Counted from the stretch's first letter, positions 22,440 through 34,380 are shown. The stretch is 64,000 bases of DNA from Symsagittifera roscoffensis (GCF_963678635.1 NC_087068.1:21853029-21917028), one strand, 5' to 3'. Notes: generated from the sequence alone by a model not told the origin. Translations and numbers: made by a program.

Positions 22440-23110
22440 AAAAAGATCATCTAGTTTCATTACACCACCGGGAAGAACTTAATGACTTATTGGACCGACA
22501 ATGTATATCAGGAATAATTAGAGAAGTGGGCAGTAAAACTGAAATGGGATCAGAATTAAAAATCCAACAATAAAACTACCAAAAAAAACAGTCAAGCTCG
22601 TTATTGATGCCAGATACCTAAACTCAATAACTGATTTAAGTCGTTATTTATGGCCATTAGAGCCAAAAGGATTGCTCATACCTAAGCTCAAAGGAAATTT
22701 CATCACCACGAGTGATTTAAGCTCCGCAAATAATCAAGTATTCTTAATTGAGGAAACAACAATTAACAAGCTTTGTAAATGGATCAAAACAATACACTTT
22801 TAACTGAGGTTTCTACGGATTATGTGGTCTACCAAACTTCTTCAGTAGAAAAATGACAATACATTTTGCACCCTTAATAAAAAGAAATCAAGCAATTATT
22901 TATATAGACGCTACAATAATGCAACCACAAATTGTAGAAGAATTGTTCGACATCATTATTACATGCCATGACTTATTAAGAAAATCAGGACTAAATTGTT
23001 GAGAAGTGTACAGTTTTTAGGATGTGTAATAAGTAAATATGGTATACAACCAGTTAAGAAAAAGGTAGATGATCTCAGAGCATTAAAATCCACAGAAAAC
23101 TAACGAGATC
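22440..23110 (+). pseudogene. Reverse transcriptase remnant
   Basis: Readable pieces in shifting frames are REELNDLLDRQCISGIIRE (fingers), VKLVIDARYLNSITD, FITTSDLSSANNQ (first catalytic region), FGFYGLCGLPNFF-like residues around 22800-22850 (split by a stop), and IIYIDATIMQ. The last is the YxDD motif with the second Asp changed to Ala. The enzyme is dead in this copy. Confidence 0.75.
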
Positions 23111-23189
23111 TAATGAGAGTTTTAGGTTGTTTGAGATTTCATAGTGTGAATAATAAGAACTTACATGTAGACTCAAAGCCTTTTTTGAT

Positions 23190-23633
23190 TTGATACGGAT
23201 CGATACAACGTTTAAATGGACACCAGATTACGAAAAACTATTTGACGTTATGATAGAAAGAATTGGCGCAGACAAAATTCTAGCAATACCAGACACAAGA
23301 TATCCTTTCCTGTCAAAAGGAATAAGTTCAGTACTAGTACAAGAATTCCGAGAAGGGAAACGTCTTATATCAATTACTTCAAGAGTTAATAACAAAGAAA
23401 AACAAAAAATGTCAACTACTGGTACAGAACTATGTGGTATAGTGTCAAATTTACAAACTTATAAACATAATTTAATAGGATCACCACACCCTGTTTATAC
23501 TTATACCGACCACGAAGCTTTATATTACTTGTGGGACAGAAGATGCAAACTTACACAGATATTTCAGATATATATGTTATTTATATTTCAGTTTCAAAAC
23601 TTCAACATTATATGGACACAAGAAAAAATCTAG
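23190..23633 (+). pseudogene. RT connection and RNase H (longest intact piece)
   Basis: A 147-residue frame includes FKWTPDYEKLFDVMIERI (connection), SKGISSVLVQEFREGKRL (start of RNase H), TGTELCGIVSNLQTYKHNL (catalytic Glu region) and YTYTDHEALYYL (catalytic Asp region). This is the Ty3/Gypsy RNase H. The frame closes soon after IIWTQEKI. Confidence 0.8.
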
Positions 23634-23728
23634 CTTTTCCAGATATACTCAGTAGAAATTCAATTGAAAGATCTTGAAAAACACCAACTTAAACATTTTA
23701 AAAAATCCGATAGATATCCCACTTTACA

Positions 23729-24073
23729 ATGAATATGGTAAAGAAAAATACTTCATCGTACATGATTCTGAGAGGACCAATGATTGAATTTATCCCAGTC
23801 CTAAAACAAATTAGATTAAGAATAACAAAGTTGAAATTAACAACGAAACTAGCAAAGGTTTCACACCTTGGTTACAAATACCTCCCAGAAAGGGTATTAG
23901 GTCTGACTGATATTAGCAATTGTTTCTTGCAAAGATCTTCAATGAACCAATTTAGGATGATATCAAATAAAACGCCTCTCACCAACTCAAGTGAGGAAGA
24001 ATCAGACCACTATTATTCTGATCTGTCTTTTGAGTTAGATAACACTCCAAGACAACTTCAACTCAAATTATGA
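23729..24073 (+). pseudogene. Unrecognised element-derived frame
   Basis: A 114-residue frame between RNase H and the hydrophobic tail. It has no integrase motif (no HHCC, no DD35E). The acidic Ser/Glu-rich end suggests linker sequence. It probably derives from a deleted pol-env junction. Confidence 0.35.
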
Positions 24074-24293
24074 CTTAGATAGCCAAGAAAACAATGTTTT
24101 TCGAAACAACTATAGAAGACGAAGAACCTTATGAAAGTTTACTGCGAACTGATGAAATAGCAACCTGTGAGCAAAAGCATGAAAACTTCACAATGTGGAC
24201 AGTTTTATTCAATGTATAAACCAGTGGGTTATTTTTAGCAGGGATAATTTTGCTTAAAATAATTGCTGATTATGTATTTAAAATTTATAAATG
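24074..24293 (+). pseudogene. Possible membrane-anchor end of an env-like ORF
   Basis: In the frame ending at TGA 24291-24293 a hydrophobic run (GLFLAGIILLKIIADYVF) is followed by a short basic tail KIYK. Upstream in the same frame is an acidic segment and a stop near 24219. A transmembrane anchor at the 3' end of a Ty3/Gypsy element is typical of envelope-like proteins. The fusion and surface parts are missing, so this is inference. Confidence 0.35.
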
Positions 24294-25600
24294 AAAAGAA
24301 GGCAACTAACAAACTTGTGTGTTTTGGAATCAAATGTTCTCCATAAAAAGAATAAATTCAAATCGACACAAAAATAATTGACCTATCACAAGCAAGCATT
24401 CTTATTCACTCCCTCCTGGTAAATTATTTTCTTTTTTGTTTTTTTAATACAGGTCTTTAGTCTAATCACATTTTGTGAACAACATTTCTTAACCGTGCAT
24501 GAGGAGGAACAAAATTTTAAACGTTGAAAATATTTGTTCACAAAATGTGAACACTTTCATTCAACGCATAAACTAGTTGCTAATTTTTAGCAGGAATAAT
24601 TTTTTTAAATTCATAAAAGAAGGCGAACAAAATTGTGTTTTGGAATCAAATGTTTTCCTCCGTATAAAGAAGATATTCAAATCGACACAAAAATTGATTA
24701 ATCTAAAGCAAGCATTCTTATTCACTCCTTCCTGGTAAATTATTTTTCTTTTCTTTTTTTACACTTGTCTTTATTCTGTTCACAATTTGTGAACAAAATT
24801 TCTCAACCGTGCATGGGGACCAAATTTTTAAACCTAGAAAAAAAATTGTTCACAAAATGTGAACAGTTTTTTTCAATGTATAAACTAGTTGACAGTTTTT
24901 AGCAGGAATAATTTTATTTTTAAATTTATAAATGAAGAAGAAGTCATCAAACAAGTTTGTGTGTTTTGGAATAAATAGTTTTCCTCCTTACAAAGAAGCT
25001 AATCAAATCGAAACCAAAATTGACCCATCAGAGTACCAGGTTTCGATTGACCAATCACAAGCAAGCATTCTTATTCACTCTTTCCTGGTTAAATTTTTTT
25101 ATGCATGTCTTCATTCTGTTCACATTTCGTGAACAAAATTTCTTAACCACGCATGAGGAGACCAAGTTTTTAAACTAGTTGCATTTTTTTAGCAGGGATA
25201 ATTTTGTTTTTTAATTTTAGAAAAGAAGACAATTAAAATTGTTTTGGAAAAAATGTTTTCCTCCTTACAAAGAAGCTAATCAAATCGACACCAAAATTGA
25301 CCAATCAGAGTACAAAGTTTCAATTGACCAATCACAAGCAATATTATTTATTTATTCTCTCCGGTTAATTTTTATTTTCTTTTAATTTATTTTTAAATTT
25401 TTTTAATACAAGTCTTTAATCTGTTCACATTTTATGAACAAAATTTCTTAACGATGCACGGGGAGAACAAATTTTTAAAGCTTGAACAAATTATGAATCC
25501 ATATTTTTATGCATTGTACACCAATTTTTTATACATCCAATTTTTTATACATTAAATCAGTTCACAAAATGTGAACGGCACTATGCAACGTATAAAGCGA
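24205..25600. repeat. Tandem array, about four 280-326-bp units with palindromes
   Basis: The anchor GTTTTGGAA recurs at 24321, 24637, 24963 and 25241, and each unit repeats AGCAGGAATAATTTT, TTCACTCCTTCCTGGTAAAT and a TGTTCACA-type palindrome in the same order. Seven palindromes of the form TGTTCACA-nnn-TGTGAACA occur; those at 24535-24553, 24777-24795 and 24847-24865 are perfect. The first unit overlaps the tail of the preceding retroelement, from which the array may have grown. The frame at 24932-25132 is part of the repeat, not a gene. Confidence 0.85.
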
Positions 25601-26840
25601 GCAATAAAAGTCAGTGCTTTTTTTATCCCATTTTTTTCCAGTTTTAAGCAGCTTTATCCCTCCCAATTTTTTCACTGATTTTCGAGTGAAAATAAAATAG
25701 CCAAGCTGAAAGGAAATACATTTTTACTGCCACGTCATTGGTTGATTTTTCTAATTGTCTTATTTTTTGTTTTCTGAAAAGGTTTTCGAAAAATCTATCC
25801 CTAATTTTATTACATAGGACCCTGGATTTGGGACCCATCCGTGTATGTATTCTTCTGGCTTTTTATTTTAATTTTAAAAATTCTAATTGCAAATTAGAAG
25901 AAATCTCTTTTTTTAGAGGCCTTTACCCACCCATAACATGATTTTTTTAAAGATGGCGAATCTTTCCACATTTTAGAAGAAAGTCTATACGGGGACTATT
26001 AATTGAGGGGACTATACGTTTTTTTCTCTCTTCTTATCTTTTTTTTCTGATGAGGAAACAACTGTTTTTTTTTTGGAAATTTTTCCCTTTTGCTTTCTAT
26101 TCATGTCCGAGGGCGGGATATTATTCGAGAGGGAACTTACATAGATTTTCATACAAGAGTTATTGAGGAAAAAATAAAGTGATCAATAAGCTGATTTATT
26201 TGCTCTGAAGTTAGCTTTTTTGGGGATTTTTTACCTTTACCTTTAGCTTGAGGTCCTCTGTTGAAATTCGAGGGGAGGCTGACCTTTATTTCTCAATCCC
26301 CTAGAAGCTTTCTCTGTCCCCGTAATAAATACCCTAATCCTCCTTGTGGAGTGAGACACACTTGGGGGCATCATGTTCTAGTGAGAGGAAAGTTTAGAGA
26401 GGGAGATTTTGGTGTTTTATCAGCTATCTTTTTGGGATTTTTTTCACCCTCCTTCAGACCCTAGAATACCTATCCAGAACTTTCTCATTTAACGACTCAA
26501 ATTAGAATTTCTAGAACGATTTAAGATTGGCGTTTTTTTAAAAACATGAACCCAACTTCAGAAAACTGGATCAATATGTAAGTTTTTATTCCGCTTAAAA
26601 AATAAATTCCACATTCGAAACTAGAAATCGTTCACGTTTTTTTTGCGCCATTGTGACGTTCGTATTTGGAGAGTCACTTTCAGCAGATGAATTTTCATTG
26701 AACTCAAAAAGTGCATTATATCTAAAAAAAAAAATCAGCAAGACCTATGTAAGTCTTCACTACGTTAATTACTCTTAATCAAAGCAGTAAATCAGCACTA
26801 GAGCTTTTATTTATGCATAACTTTTCATCTATTACTTTAA
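25601..26840. other. Intergenic stretch, T-rich, with a dispersed-repeat copy
   Basis: 25601-26480 shows no recognisable gene. About 26511-26790 is a copy of the dispersed family (AACTGGATCAATATG, then ATCGTTCACGTTTTT, then CTACGTTAATTACTCTTAA). The short frames at 25738 and 26261 have no recognisable domain. Confidence 0.5.
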
Positions 26841-27519
26841 GAGCTCTTCATCTATCCTTCAATTTACGGAATCCGTATCTTCCATAAAACGAGCAGTGTT
26901 CTCTTAGCAAACTTCCTGCTGGCGATTTTTGTGACCGGGACATTGAAGTGGATAGCAAACACGAACCGAAGCTCACAAAATATGTATGAATCGAACAACT
27001 CTCAAATGCCAAAATCCAAACGCCATAAGAAACAACAGTGCGCAGGCCGCAATAAATCGCAATCAACATGACATTGGATTCCAAAATCTAGCATTTATGA
27101 GGTTATTCATTTTGAGAAACATACAGAAACAGAAGTCAACCTTGATTTCTGGTATCAGTCTAAGTGCATCAAAGTATCGATTGTCTACCTTCAAGATTTA
27201 CACAGACTAGGCTACGATTTCCTGTTGAGATTTAATGCGTTGTGTCCCTTTGAGACAAAAAGATCAATTCGCACATTCAAAAGAAACAGAACTCAGTCAA
27301 TTCGTTCTCTCCGTGTAGATTATACTACAAGGGAAATGCAGTACCATCTTCGTTTAGATGGTGAAAAACGCCCTGACATTGGCAGGTTACCGCTTATATC
27401 CGTTTTAGCCCCTTCTTAATCAACCCGCTTGAGGCCAAGATATTAGAGCGAGCGTATTTAGAGGGAAATCAAGCCAAGCAAGGAGGTATTTTTCATTTTC
27501 CCAACATAGACTTCTCTAG
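26841..27519 (+). pseudogene. Broken coding-like exon, membrane-anchored protein, unrecognised
   Basis: One frame stays open from 26841 to 27419 except for a TGA at 27069-27071. It has a hydrophobic anchor near its start (SSVLLANFLLAIFVTG) and then protein-like sequence including IYEVIHFEKHTETEVNLDFW and LQDLHRLGYDFLLRFNALCP. After 27420 similar quality continues in another frame (NPLEAKILERAYLEGNQ, FHFPNIDF) up to a GTAGGT donor-like site at 27520. An N-terminal anchor before a globular part is typical of Golgi type II enzymes, but I recognise no family. The stop and shift suggest a pseudogene or sequence errors. Confidence 0.4.
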
Positions 27520-28568
27520 GTAGGTTAGTGATTGTAGCTATGGGACTATTAGGGCAGGATATTAAAAAGTAGCCCTTTTTGTTTGCAAAGTAATCTATAC
27601 AGCAAAGTAATTACTACAGAAGTCAGCAGTGATATACGATTGAATTGCGAATCATCAGCATGCGAAACATGTGGAGGATTACGAAATGGGTTCGCAGTGG
27701 TTATAGAGTCCCTAAATTTAAAGCAACTATTTTAGAAACTCGGCTAAGGTAGTTCAGACGGGTGGTGGGGTATTTTAAATGGATTCGATTGCATAGATGG
27801 CACAATTGTAGCTTTTTTACTGCACTTCCAATACTCGGAATCAATTATGTAATAAACTGGCTCGAAAGCAAGGCCAGGTTGCACGTCTGGAATTGGCTTG
27901 AAAAAATCCCGCTTTCAACTTTATATTTCCAATTAAAAGGCATATAATTTCTTTTGATATCCAAGTAAGATAATCTTTCCTGTAAATCAAGCGACCAAAA
28001 ATTGAAGCCTTCCAGAAAAATTGATTTTGTTTTAATTTATTTGCACATTTTGAAAGAATTGCACATTTGGATGATTGCATAATAATTGGACTATCAATTC
28101 CTATCAAGAATCTTTAGGGCAAGGCATCAAAAAATACTACACTACTAAACTTTACAAGTGATTTTGAAAAACAAGATATACACAAAGATAGAAATAGACT
28201 TTCTGGAAACATATAGAGGAATTTTCATTGCAGATACATATATAAATAGATAAAAACATTTCACATAGCTCTTATTTTGGTTTAGCTTGAACACCGAACT
28301 TCCAAAACATCGCCGATTGGTAAATTTTCTCTACACATGATGGAAGAAGTATTAAGTCTGATCAATGCTCAACCTACTCAAACGCGCATGAGACTAATTC
28401 TTCAGTTAACGAAAAAAGAAAACGTATAATTGAGAAGTATGATTGAGAAAAATCAGACTGTTAGGGTCAAAACTTAGCTGACTTCTAACTTTTTTGGTGT
28501 TCGCGAAAAAAAATCAGTTTAGTGGGCCCAATGAACCTCGGCATTTTCTTTCCCTGCTGCAAACTCAC
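27520..28568. other. Intergenic stretch
   Basis: No gene accepted. A TATATAAATA box near 28236 precedes a 30-codon frame at 28338-28430, but nothing supports expression. Confidence 0.4.
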
Positions 28569-28653
28569 CAGATGTCATTTGTGAAGTATTCATCAAAGTG
28601 GCTGCTTTGGGCCGTGTTCTAGAAACCCTGACCTTGGTAAGCGTTTCCCCCAC
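28569..28653 (-). CDS. Isolated candidate exon, unrecognised
   Basis: On the minus strand an 85-base stretch lies between a good acceptor (ATTTCTTTTAG ending at 28654) and a GTGAGT donor (28568-28563). It reads VGETLTKVRVSRTRPKAA and then TLMNTSQMTS without stops; the residues are Ser/Thr/Arg-rich. I found no partner exons. It may be one exon of a larger minus-strand gene or chance. Confidence 0.3.
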
Positions 28654-28753
28654 CTAAAAGAAATGATCAAATTAATAAATTTGAACTACCAGAAAACTCA
28701 ACTAACAGGAACTTACTTAGTTCATGATTGGGACTTTGATTCAAACTGTTTTT

Positions 28754-29050
28754 GGATCTTGTTAACTATCCCCCCCTTTTGGACCTTGCTAACTATCCCC
28801 CCTCTCCTATGCATGTTTTATTTTTGACAACCATTTCTGTACAAAATATGCATTTCAAAAATGTCAATAATTGATTGGGTTTTCAATTTCGCGCGTTCGT
28901 ATTTGTATTACTCACCCATTATATAATTCCTCCATAAAGAATTTCAATTAAATATATTATTTGAAAATTGTTTTAAACTATTGAAAATATGCCAGCCAAA
29001 GTTGAATTTCAGAAAATCGAAATAGGGGGGGGGATTTGTTAACAAGATCC
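28754..29050. mobile_element. Small inverted-repeat element with C/G-tract ends
   Basis: The ends are GGATCTTGTTAACTATCCCC and its near-complement GGGGATTTGTTAACAAGATCC, 297 bases apart. The left end is doubled (GGACCTTGCTAACTATCCCC at 28781). No clear target duplication and no coding capacity. It is a MITE-like element distinct from the one at 19783. Confidence 0.65.
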
Positions 29051-30106
29051 TATTTTAAAAAAATGAGGCTGAAACAATTACATAGAATGAAGAAAAATCA
29101 TGCTCAAATTAAATTCGTGACATTTGAGGCTTCATGAGCTGATAATGACTTGTGATAGGCCTAAATAGCAACAGCAGATCCAACGTTATATCCTAGACTG
29201 GCTCGAACATTGAGACAGCAAATTTTAAAATGCAAGTTTCTAGTCAAACGTACTTAAAACAAATCTAGTAGGCTAAAAAAAATTTTGTTCAATGTGGAAC
29301 ACATAAATAATCATCCTTTTAATGCAGGCCATCTATTGACTCAGTGCCATCCTATCTAGGAGTATGCTATTGTTCATTAAGGAAAGAAAACTTAGTTTGA
29401 GACAGCAAAATTTTCTCAATGAATTTTTTTTCAGAAAGAGGCAAAGCCGAGCATTGCAAGCTAAGGTGATAAAAATTAAGACACAAACAACTAGGTCCAA
29501 AAAATGCCTGAAAAAATTAAATTTACAAAAATTTCATGTCTGTCTTTAATACCGTTCAATTTGAAGAAGACATGCCAAGGAACACAGTCATCAGCGTTGA
29601 ATAAGCAGTCAGAATCATTTACCAAGCCGCAATTAAGCCAAAAACATTGAGTAGACGCCTGTTGAACAGAACACTAATATGTTGATTAAAAAATGTTTGC
29701 TATAACTTAACGCTCAAAGGAAGCAATATAAGGTTGCCGATTATCATAAAAAAGAACCAAGCCGATTATCATAAAAAACCACAACCATTCAAGCAAAAAC
29801 TCAAAGAACGCCCTCCAGTTACAGTAAAATTGCTCGAATCGGAAAGAAAAATCATACTCTGGAACCAACAGTCCGACAATTCAATTTTTTCTAGAAACAA
29901 TTTCCTTCTACGACGGTAGGATCCCAAGTTATAGGACTAGGAAATTATTGAAGTTATTAGGGCTTGGAAGTTATTGAAGTTTCGTTAAAACAATGAAAGT
30001 CAATTTCTTACAGATTTTCAAAAGTTGCTTAATGGAAATAAGTAACGTTCCTGGTTACAGGTGCACATGTTCTCGCAGGTTATATTGACACGATACGAGG
30101 ATCATG
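29051..30106. other. Intergenic stretch
   Basis: No gene accepted. CCGATTATCATAAAAAA is repeated at 29737 and 29762. The frames at 29364 and 29734 are Lys-rich and unrecognised. Confidence 0.4.
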
Positions 30107-30370
30107 ATGAGTTTGAAATTAGCTCACATTATTGCGGCAACGTGCTTTTTGAGCATTAAACGACAACTAGATTCTCGTCAGATTACCAATTGCAACTTTG
30201 AACATTTGATGACGCTATTAAAATAATTTGATGATAATCTCAATCTAAGTTTTTTTCAGGAAGTTAAGTTCAAAAAAATTGAGTCAAATTAACAAAGAAT
30301 TAATCTAGTTTGAAGCAACCGGCTGGATTCCAACCAGCACAAATAGATTCTGTGACTTGAAACAATAGGT
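30107..30370 (+). pseudogene. Lectin gene relic
   Basis: An ATG at 30110 opens a frame with a hydrophobic start and a stop at the position corresponding to the end of lectin exon 1. Nucleotides ACATTTGATGACGCTATTAAAA match the exon's ACATTTGATGATGCTCTAAAA. After a CAG acceptor, TTTGAAGCAACCGGCTGGAT resembles the ATTGAAGCAGAAGGAATTGC stretch of exon 2. Frames are broken. It is probably a decayed paralogue, but similarity is short. Confidence 0.4.
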
Positions 30371-33340
30371 AATCAAATCAAGATTTCCGATAATAAATAA
30401 ATTTAAAAATCAATCATCAACTTATTCTTAGATAGCATTGCCGCCAAAAAAGTTGAGCCCTAATAATTTTCTCTGCTACATTCCTAAAAAAACTACATTT
30501 GAGGACCAAGCTGAAGTCAGCTAAATTATTTTTTAAATGTTGAGATTTCATTTATTAGCTGGAATTTGATCAACCCGTTGTCAATAATTGCGGTATCTAG
30601 CATGAGCCGCAGATTTGTTTTCCTGTTACAGCATCAAATATTCTCATGCAGATCCTATTTAAATTTCCATGTTATACTTACATCGCAACAGGAATGAACC
30701 TTTGATCCTGGTATGCAGCGCCACATTGCAACGCTTTCTTTTCAAATCATAAATCAAATTTCCTTGAAAGATAAAACATCTGAAAAAAGGAATAAAAGGC
30801 AACCAAAAGCAATAAAGAAAACGCAATTTTCTTTTCAACACTAATAAAAAATGCCTTTTTCTTGTCAGCAGCAATTAGACACCGAGAAAAAAATGAAATT
30901 CAGATTTAGATGAAAGAATTGCCCCGAAAATGTAGATCTACTCTGTGGTTCCCTAAACTTCACGTGCAGTTTCCTAACTCAGTCTGAGTCCCAAATAAGT
31001 GATAGCAGTTTTTCTCGAAGCAGACACTATTTTTTCCATTTTTCGGGAACCCGAATGACAACTAATAGAACTCAACTATAAAAACACTCCTAGCCCTCGA
31101 ACTATTTTCCAGTTGCCTAAAATCGGGCGAAAAACTACATCCTACGACATAGTTCCTTGCAAGTTTTCATAATGTTGTTTAAATTTACATTAATCGAATT
31201 TACTTACACCGACAAACAAAAGTGACAGCAGATAGGATGGGAAAATTGTTAAATTGTAAGTTAATTGGGATACTTCCCACCAATAGTGCGTTCCATCCCA
31301 CCTAGAGAGATGAAAAGGAACTATGGATTAGCTGTGTTTTCTCCGCCTATTTTTTGACTACCTCTAAGAAAGCTCGCAGTGGACCAAGAGTAGTATTATA
31401 TAAGAGACCTGATGCACGTGATTGGGATTCCAGAATAGTTACCAAAAAGCATAGACAGTGCCGAGAAACTGTCTCAATTTTTTAAATATTTGATACAAAT
31501 GATTTCACAGTCTAGAAACTTGAGATTGAATTGCCAAATAAATTTCACTACTTCAGCTATTTTGAATCAGTTTTTTTGGCTCATTAATCAATTAATCTAC
31601 TCTCACAAACTAAAACAAACAACAAATTTATTTTAAAAAAATATATATTAGTTTTCGTTAATCATTATTCAAAAGGTTGGAACTTTCTGCGTTATTTACA
31701 CAGCAAACTGTTATAGTTGTCTCTTTGCTTGCTGTTTACTCGTCCAGTTGAAAACAGACAACAGAATGTTGGAACAAGGCCAATGACTTGAAGGAAACCG
31801 AAAAAAAAGATTTTTTAAAAACTATTATGCATAACTTTACATCTATCACCTTAAGAGCTCTTCAAATTTAAGGAATCCATAAAAGTCAACATTTCTTTCA
31901 TAAAACTATCCGACTTCAATAAAACTGGATCAATCATTATTTTTGACAAAAAAAAATAGATAAAACTGGGTCATCAATTTTTGTTGTCAAAATTTTTGAA
32001 CTATTGAGTTTTAAAGCTCGAGAACGCCCAACCTGAAACGCATAAAAGCATCAAAATCTATTTTTCTTTTTTAAGCGACGAAAAATAAAATGACCAGGGC
32101 GATATAAATTACGCTAAACTTCATAAACGAAAAAGGAACTTATTCAAAACAGTTGATTCATTTACAAATTACAGAGCGAATTTCAACACAGAAGCGAAGC
32201 AGATCTTCGCACCACTTGCAATACAACTAACATAGCTTGACAAACTAGCACACCGAAAATGAGACGAACGCCGCTCAACCGAAAAAAAAGTATTCAAATT
32301 GTCGAGAAAAATTTATCTACCAAAATTTCTAAATCTGTCTTGAACCAAAATTGACTTTATTCTAAAAAACAGGTCAAATAAGAAAATTACATTTGCATTT
32401 TAACAAAGTGGTATTAGCGCCGAGAAGTTGTTAAGCAAAAAAAACGGTTTAAAAAAATTCAAAACATTCAAAAATATTGTCGCACCCCCCCCCCCATAAG
32501 ACTCACACGCACAGTAAACTTGTTTCGTTCATTTAACGATGCAATATGATGCCACTAAACCAATTAATTATACACCAAAAGGAATTTTTAAGCCGAATAA
32601 ACGAAAAAAAAAACGATTTATACCAAAAAAGAGTTGGTAAATTTAAAAACAAACGAAAAACATAGCCAACAGAGAGTTGGACAGTAGAGAAAAAAGTCAA
32701 TGAACGCAAAAAAAAACATAAAAAATGTTCAAATAAATTTCAAATTTCAAAGAGAAAAAATGGCCTTTGAGCTCTTTGACCTTCTAGAAAAATTTATGAT
32801 TCACACTTTTTTGACGAAATTACCCAATTTTATTAAACTGGATCAATAGATAAAGTATTGTTTTTGCAGGAAAACCAGATAAAAAATTCCATTTTCGAAT
32901 TGACACCTGCTCAAAATATACCTCGCTTATTTGACACAGAGGCAAAACGGAGCTTCGCACCACTTGCGATACAACGCAAACATAAAAAAACATAAGTCGA
33001 AAAAAAATTTTAAAGTAGAAAAAAAACTAGGTGAACCAAAATTTTCTTAAGTCGTAAATCAATGAATTTGCTATACTGATGCGGCACGAAACATGCTATT
33101 TCAAGAATTGATCTTTGCCCAAAACCTTAGTTGTTTTTCTACTAAAATAAATAAGAAGAGTAAAAAATTGAGATGAATAATTTTACCAAAAACAAAACAT
33201 TTCTCTTGCAAAAAACAAGGCGCCACTGCTTCTGCAGGACCCATTATAACAACCGCTTCTTTCAGTTGAACTTTTCATTTCAGATTTGATTTTAATATGA
33301 CTTTTTTAATTTGATTTTAGAGTAATTTTAAGAACACACA
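30371..33340. other. Gene-free stretch with copies of dispersed repeats
   Basis: Copies of the family described at 20085 lie near 31826-31990 and 32655-32960 (AAACATAGCCAACAGAGAG, AACTGGATCAATAGAT). A second repeated motif, CTTCGCACCACTTGC-ATACAAC, occurs at 32204 and 32953. A run of 12 C lies near 32486. No gene was recognised; the minus frame at 30659-30874 looks random. Confidence 0.5.
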
Positions 33341-34090
33341 TTCAAAAAATTTCCAAAACAACGGTCAAAAGTTCTACAAAACGGTCAAATGACTTTCACA
33401 ATCCTTGACCTTTTCCCGCGAAGAGAAGGATAAGGCCGCTTAAGCAGAGAAGATTCCCAAAACCGAGTTTCTCGATTGAACACAACCTAAAAATTGGCCC
33501 AGTTATAAAGCCGGTTATAAAGACGGGCTTTCAAAAACCTGTTGTTTCGATTAAACCTATGACATAAGATTTGGCAGGATAGTTAGCGAGAAAAGACCAT
33601 AAAACGGTGAACTAAAAAAAATTTGGCTCGTAATTTCGACTAGACCCAAAGTCTCATATTTGGAATGGTAGTTCTCGAGAAATAACAAAACTTAAAAAAC
33701 GGTCAAAAAATAAACCTTTCCGAGGGCCATAACTTTTGGTGTCAAAAAAATTTGGGAGTAATAAAAAAGCTTCCCATGACCAGTTCTTTGAATTGAACCC
33801 AAAATCTCAAATATGGCAGGGTAAATTTGAAAAATATTCAAAAAATTGAGAAAACGGTCAAAAATCAAAAAATTAACTATTCCGAGGGCCATAACTTTGT
33901 GTAAAACCTTAGATAGCCGCTGATGCAGGCAGCTTTTAAAACCAGTCTATTCATTGAAACCAAAAAGCAGATTTGAGTGGGGTATGAAAAAAAAAATATT
34001 GGTCAAATATTCAACCAAATAAGAAATTTCAACAAGTCAAATATACAACCAATATGAAAAGTGCGGAGGGGAGTTTTCAAGTTGTGTCTC
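33341..34090. repeat. Degenerate satellite-like repeats
   Basis: A block of the form TTGAACCCAAAATCTCA-ATATGGCAGGGTA with nearby AAAACGGTCAAAAA and CCGAGGGCCATAACTTT recurs near 33470, 33545, 33631, 33786 and 33945. Spacing varies from about 75 to 160 bases and identity is low, so the array is old. Confidence 0.6.
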
Positions 34091-34380
34091 CCTTGAAACG
34101 ACCCAAAACTAGGGAATTAAGCCAATCAAGAACAGGCCGAAACAATTAGAGCCGATAAATTTTTTGAGCGAAACAAAAAACAACAAAGGAAATACGAAGT
34201 CACGGTAAGTAAATTTACAAATTGTAGGAGTAACTAAAACAATAAAAGCAACATTAAAGAAAATGCGCGCAAAAAAAACGGTTTCAACATGTGACAACTA
34301 AGCCGACAACAGATAAGCAGACAAATAATTTGCCGACAATTTTATTGAAACAGAACATTTCCCGTATAAAAAACAACAGG

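Larger units (their letters stand above)
20900..24293 (+). mobile_element. Degenerate Ty3/Gypsy retrotransposon, possible env-like tail
   Basis: On the plus strand, protease, reverse transcriptase and RNase H remnants are readable in order but in several frames with many stops. Integrase is not detectable between RNase H (ending 23633) and a short hydrophobic coding piece that ends at 24293. The 5' part (about 20900-21300) is probably gag but has no clear motif. LTRs were not found; a tandem array follows directly. Confidence 0.75.

Noticed and set aside
24205-25600. CRISPR-like array
   Set aside because: Units are about 300 bases with no unique spacers, and the host is an animal; it is an ordinary tandem repeat.
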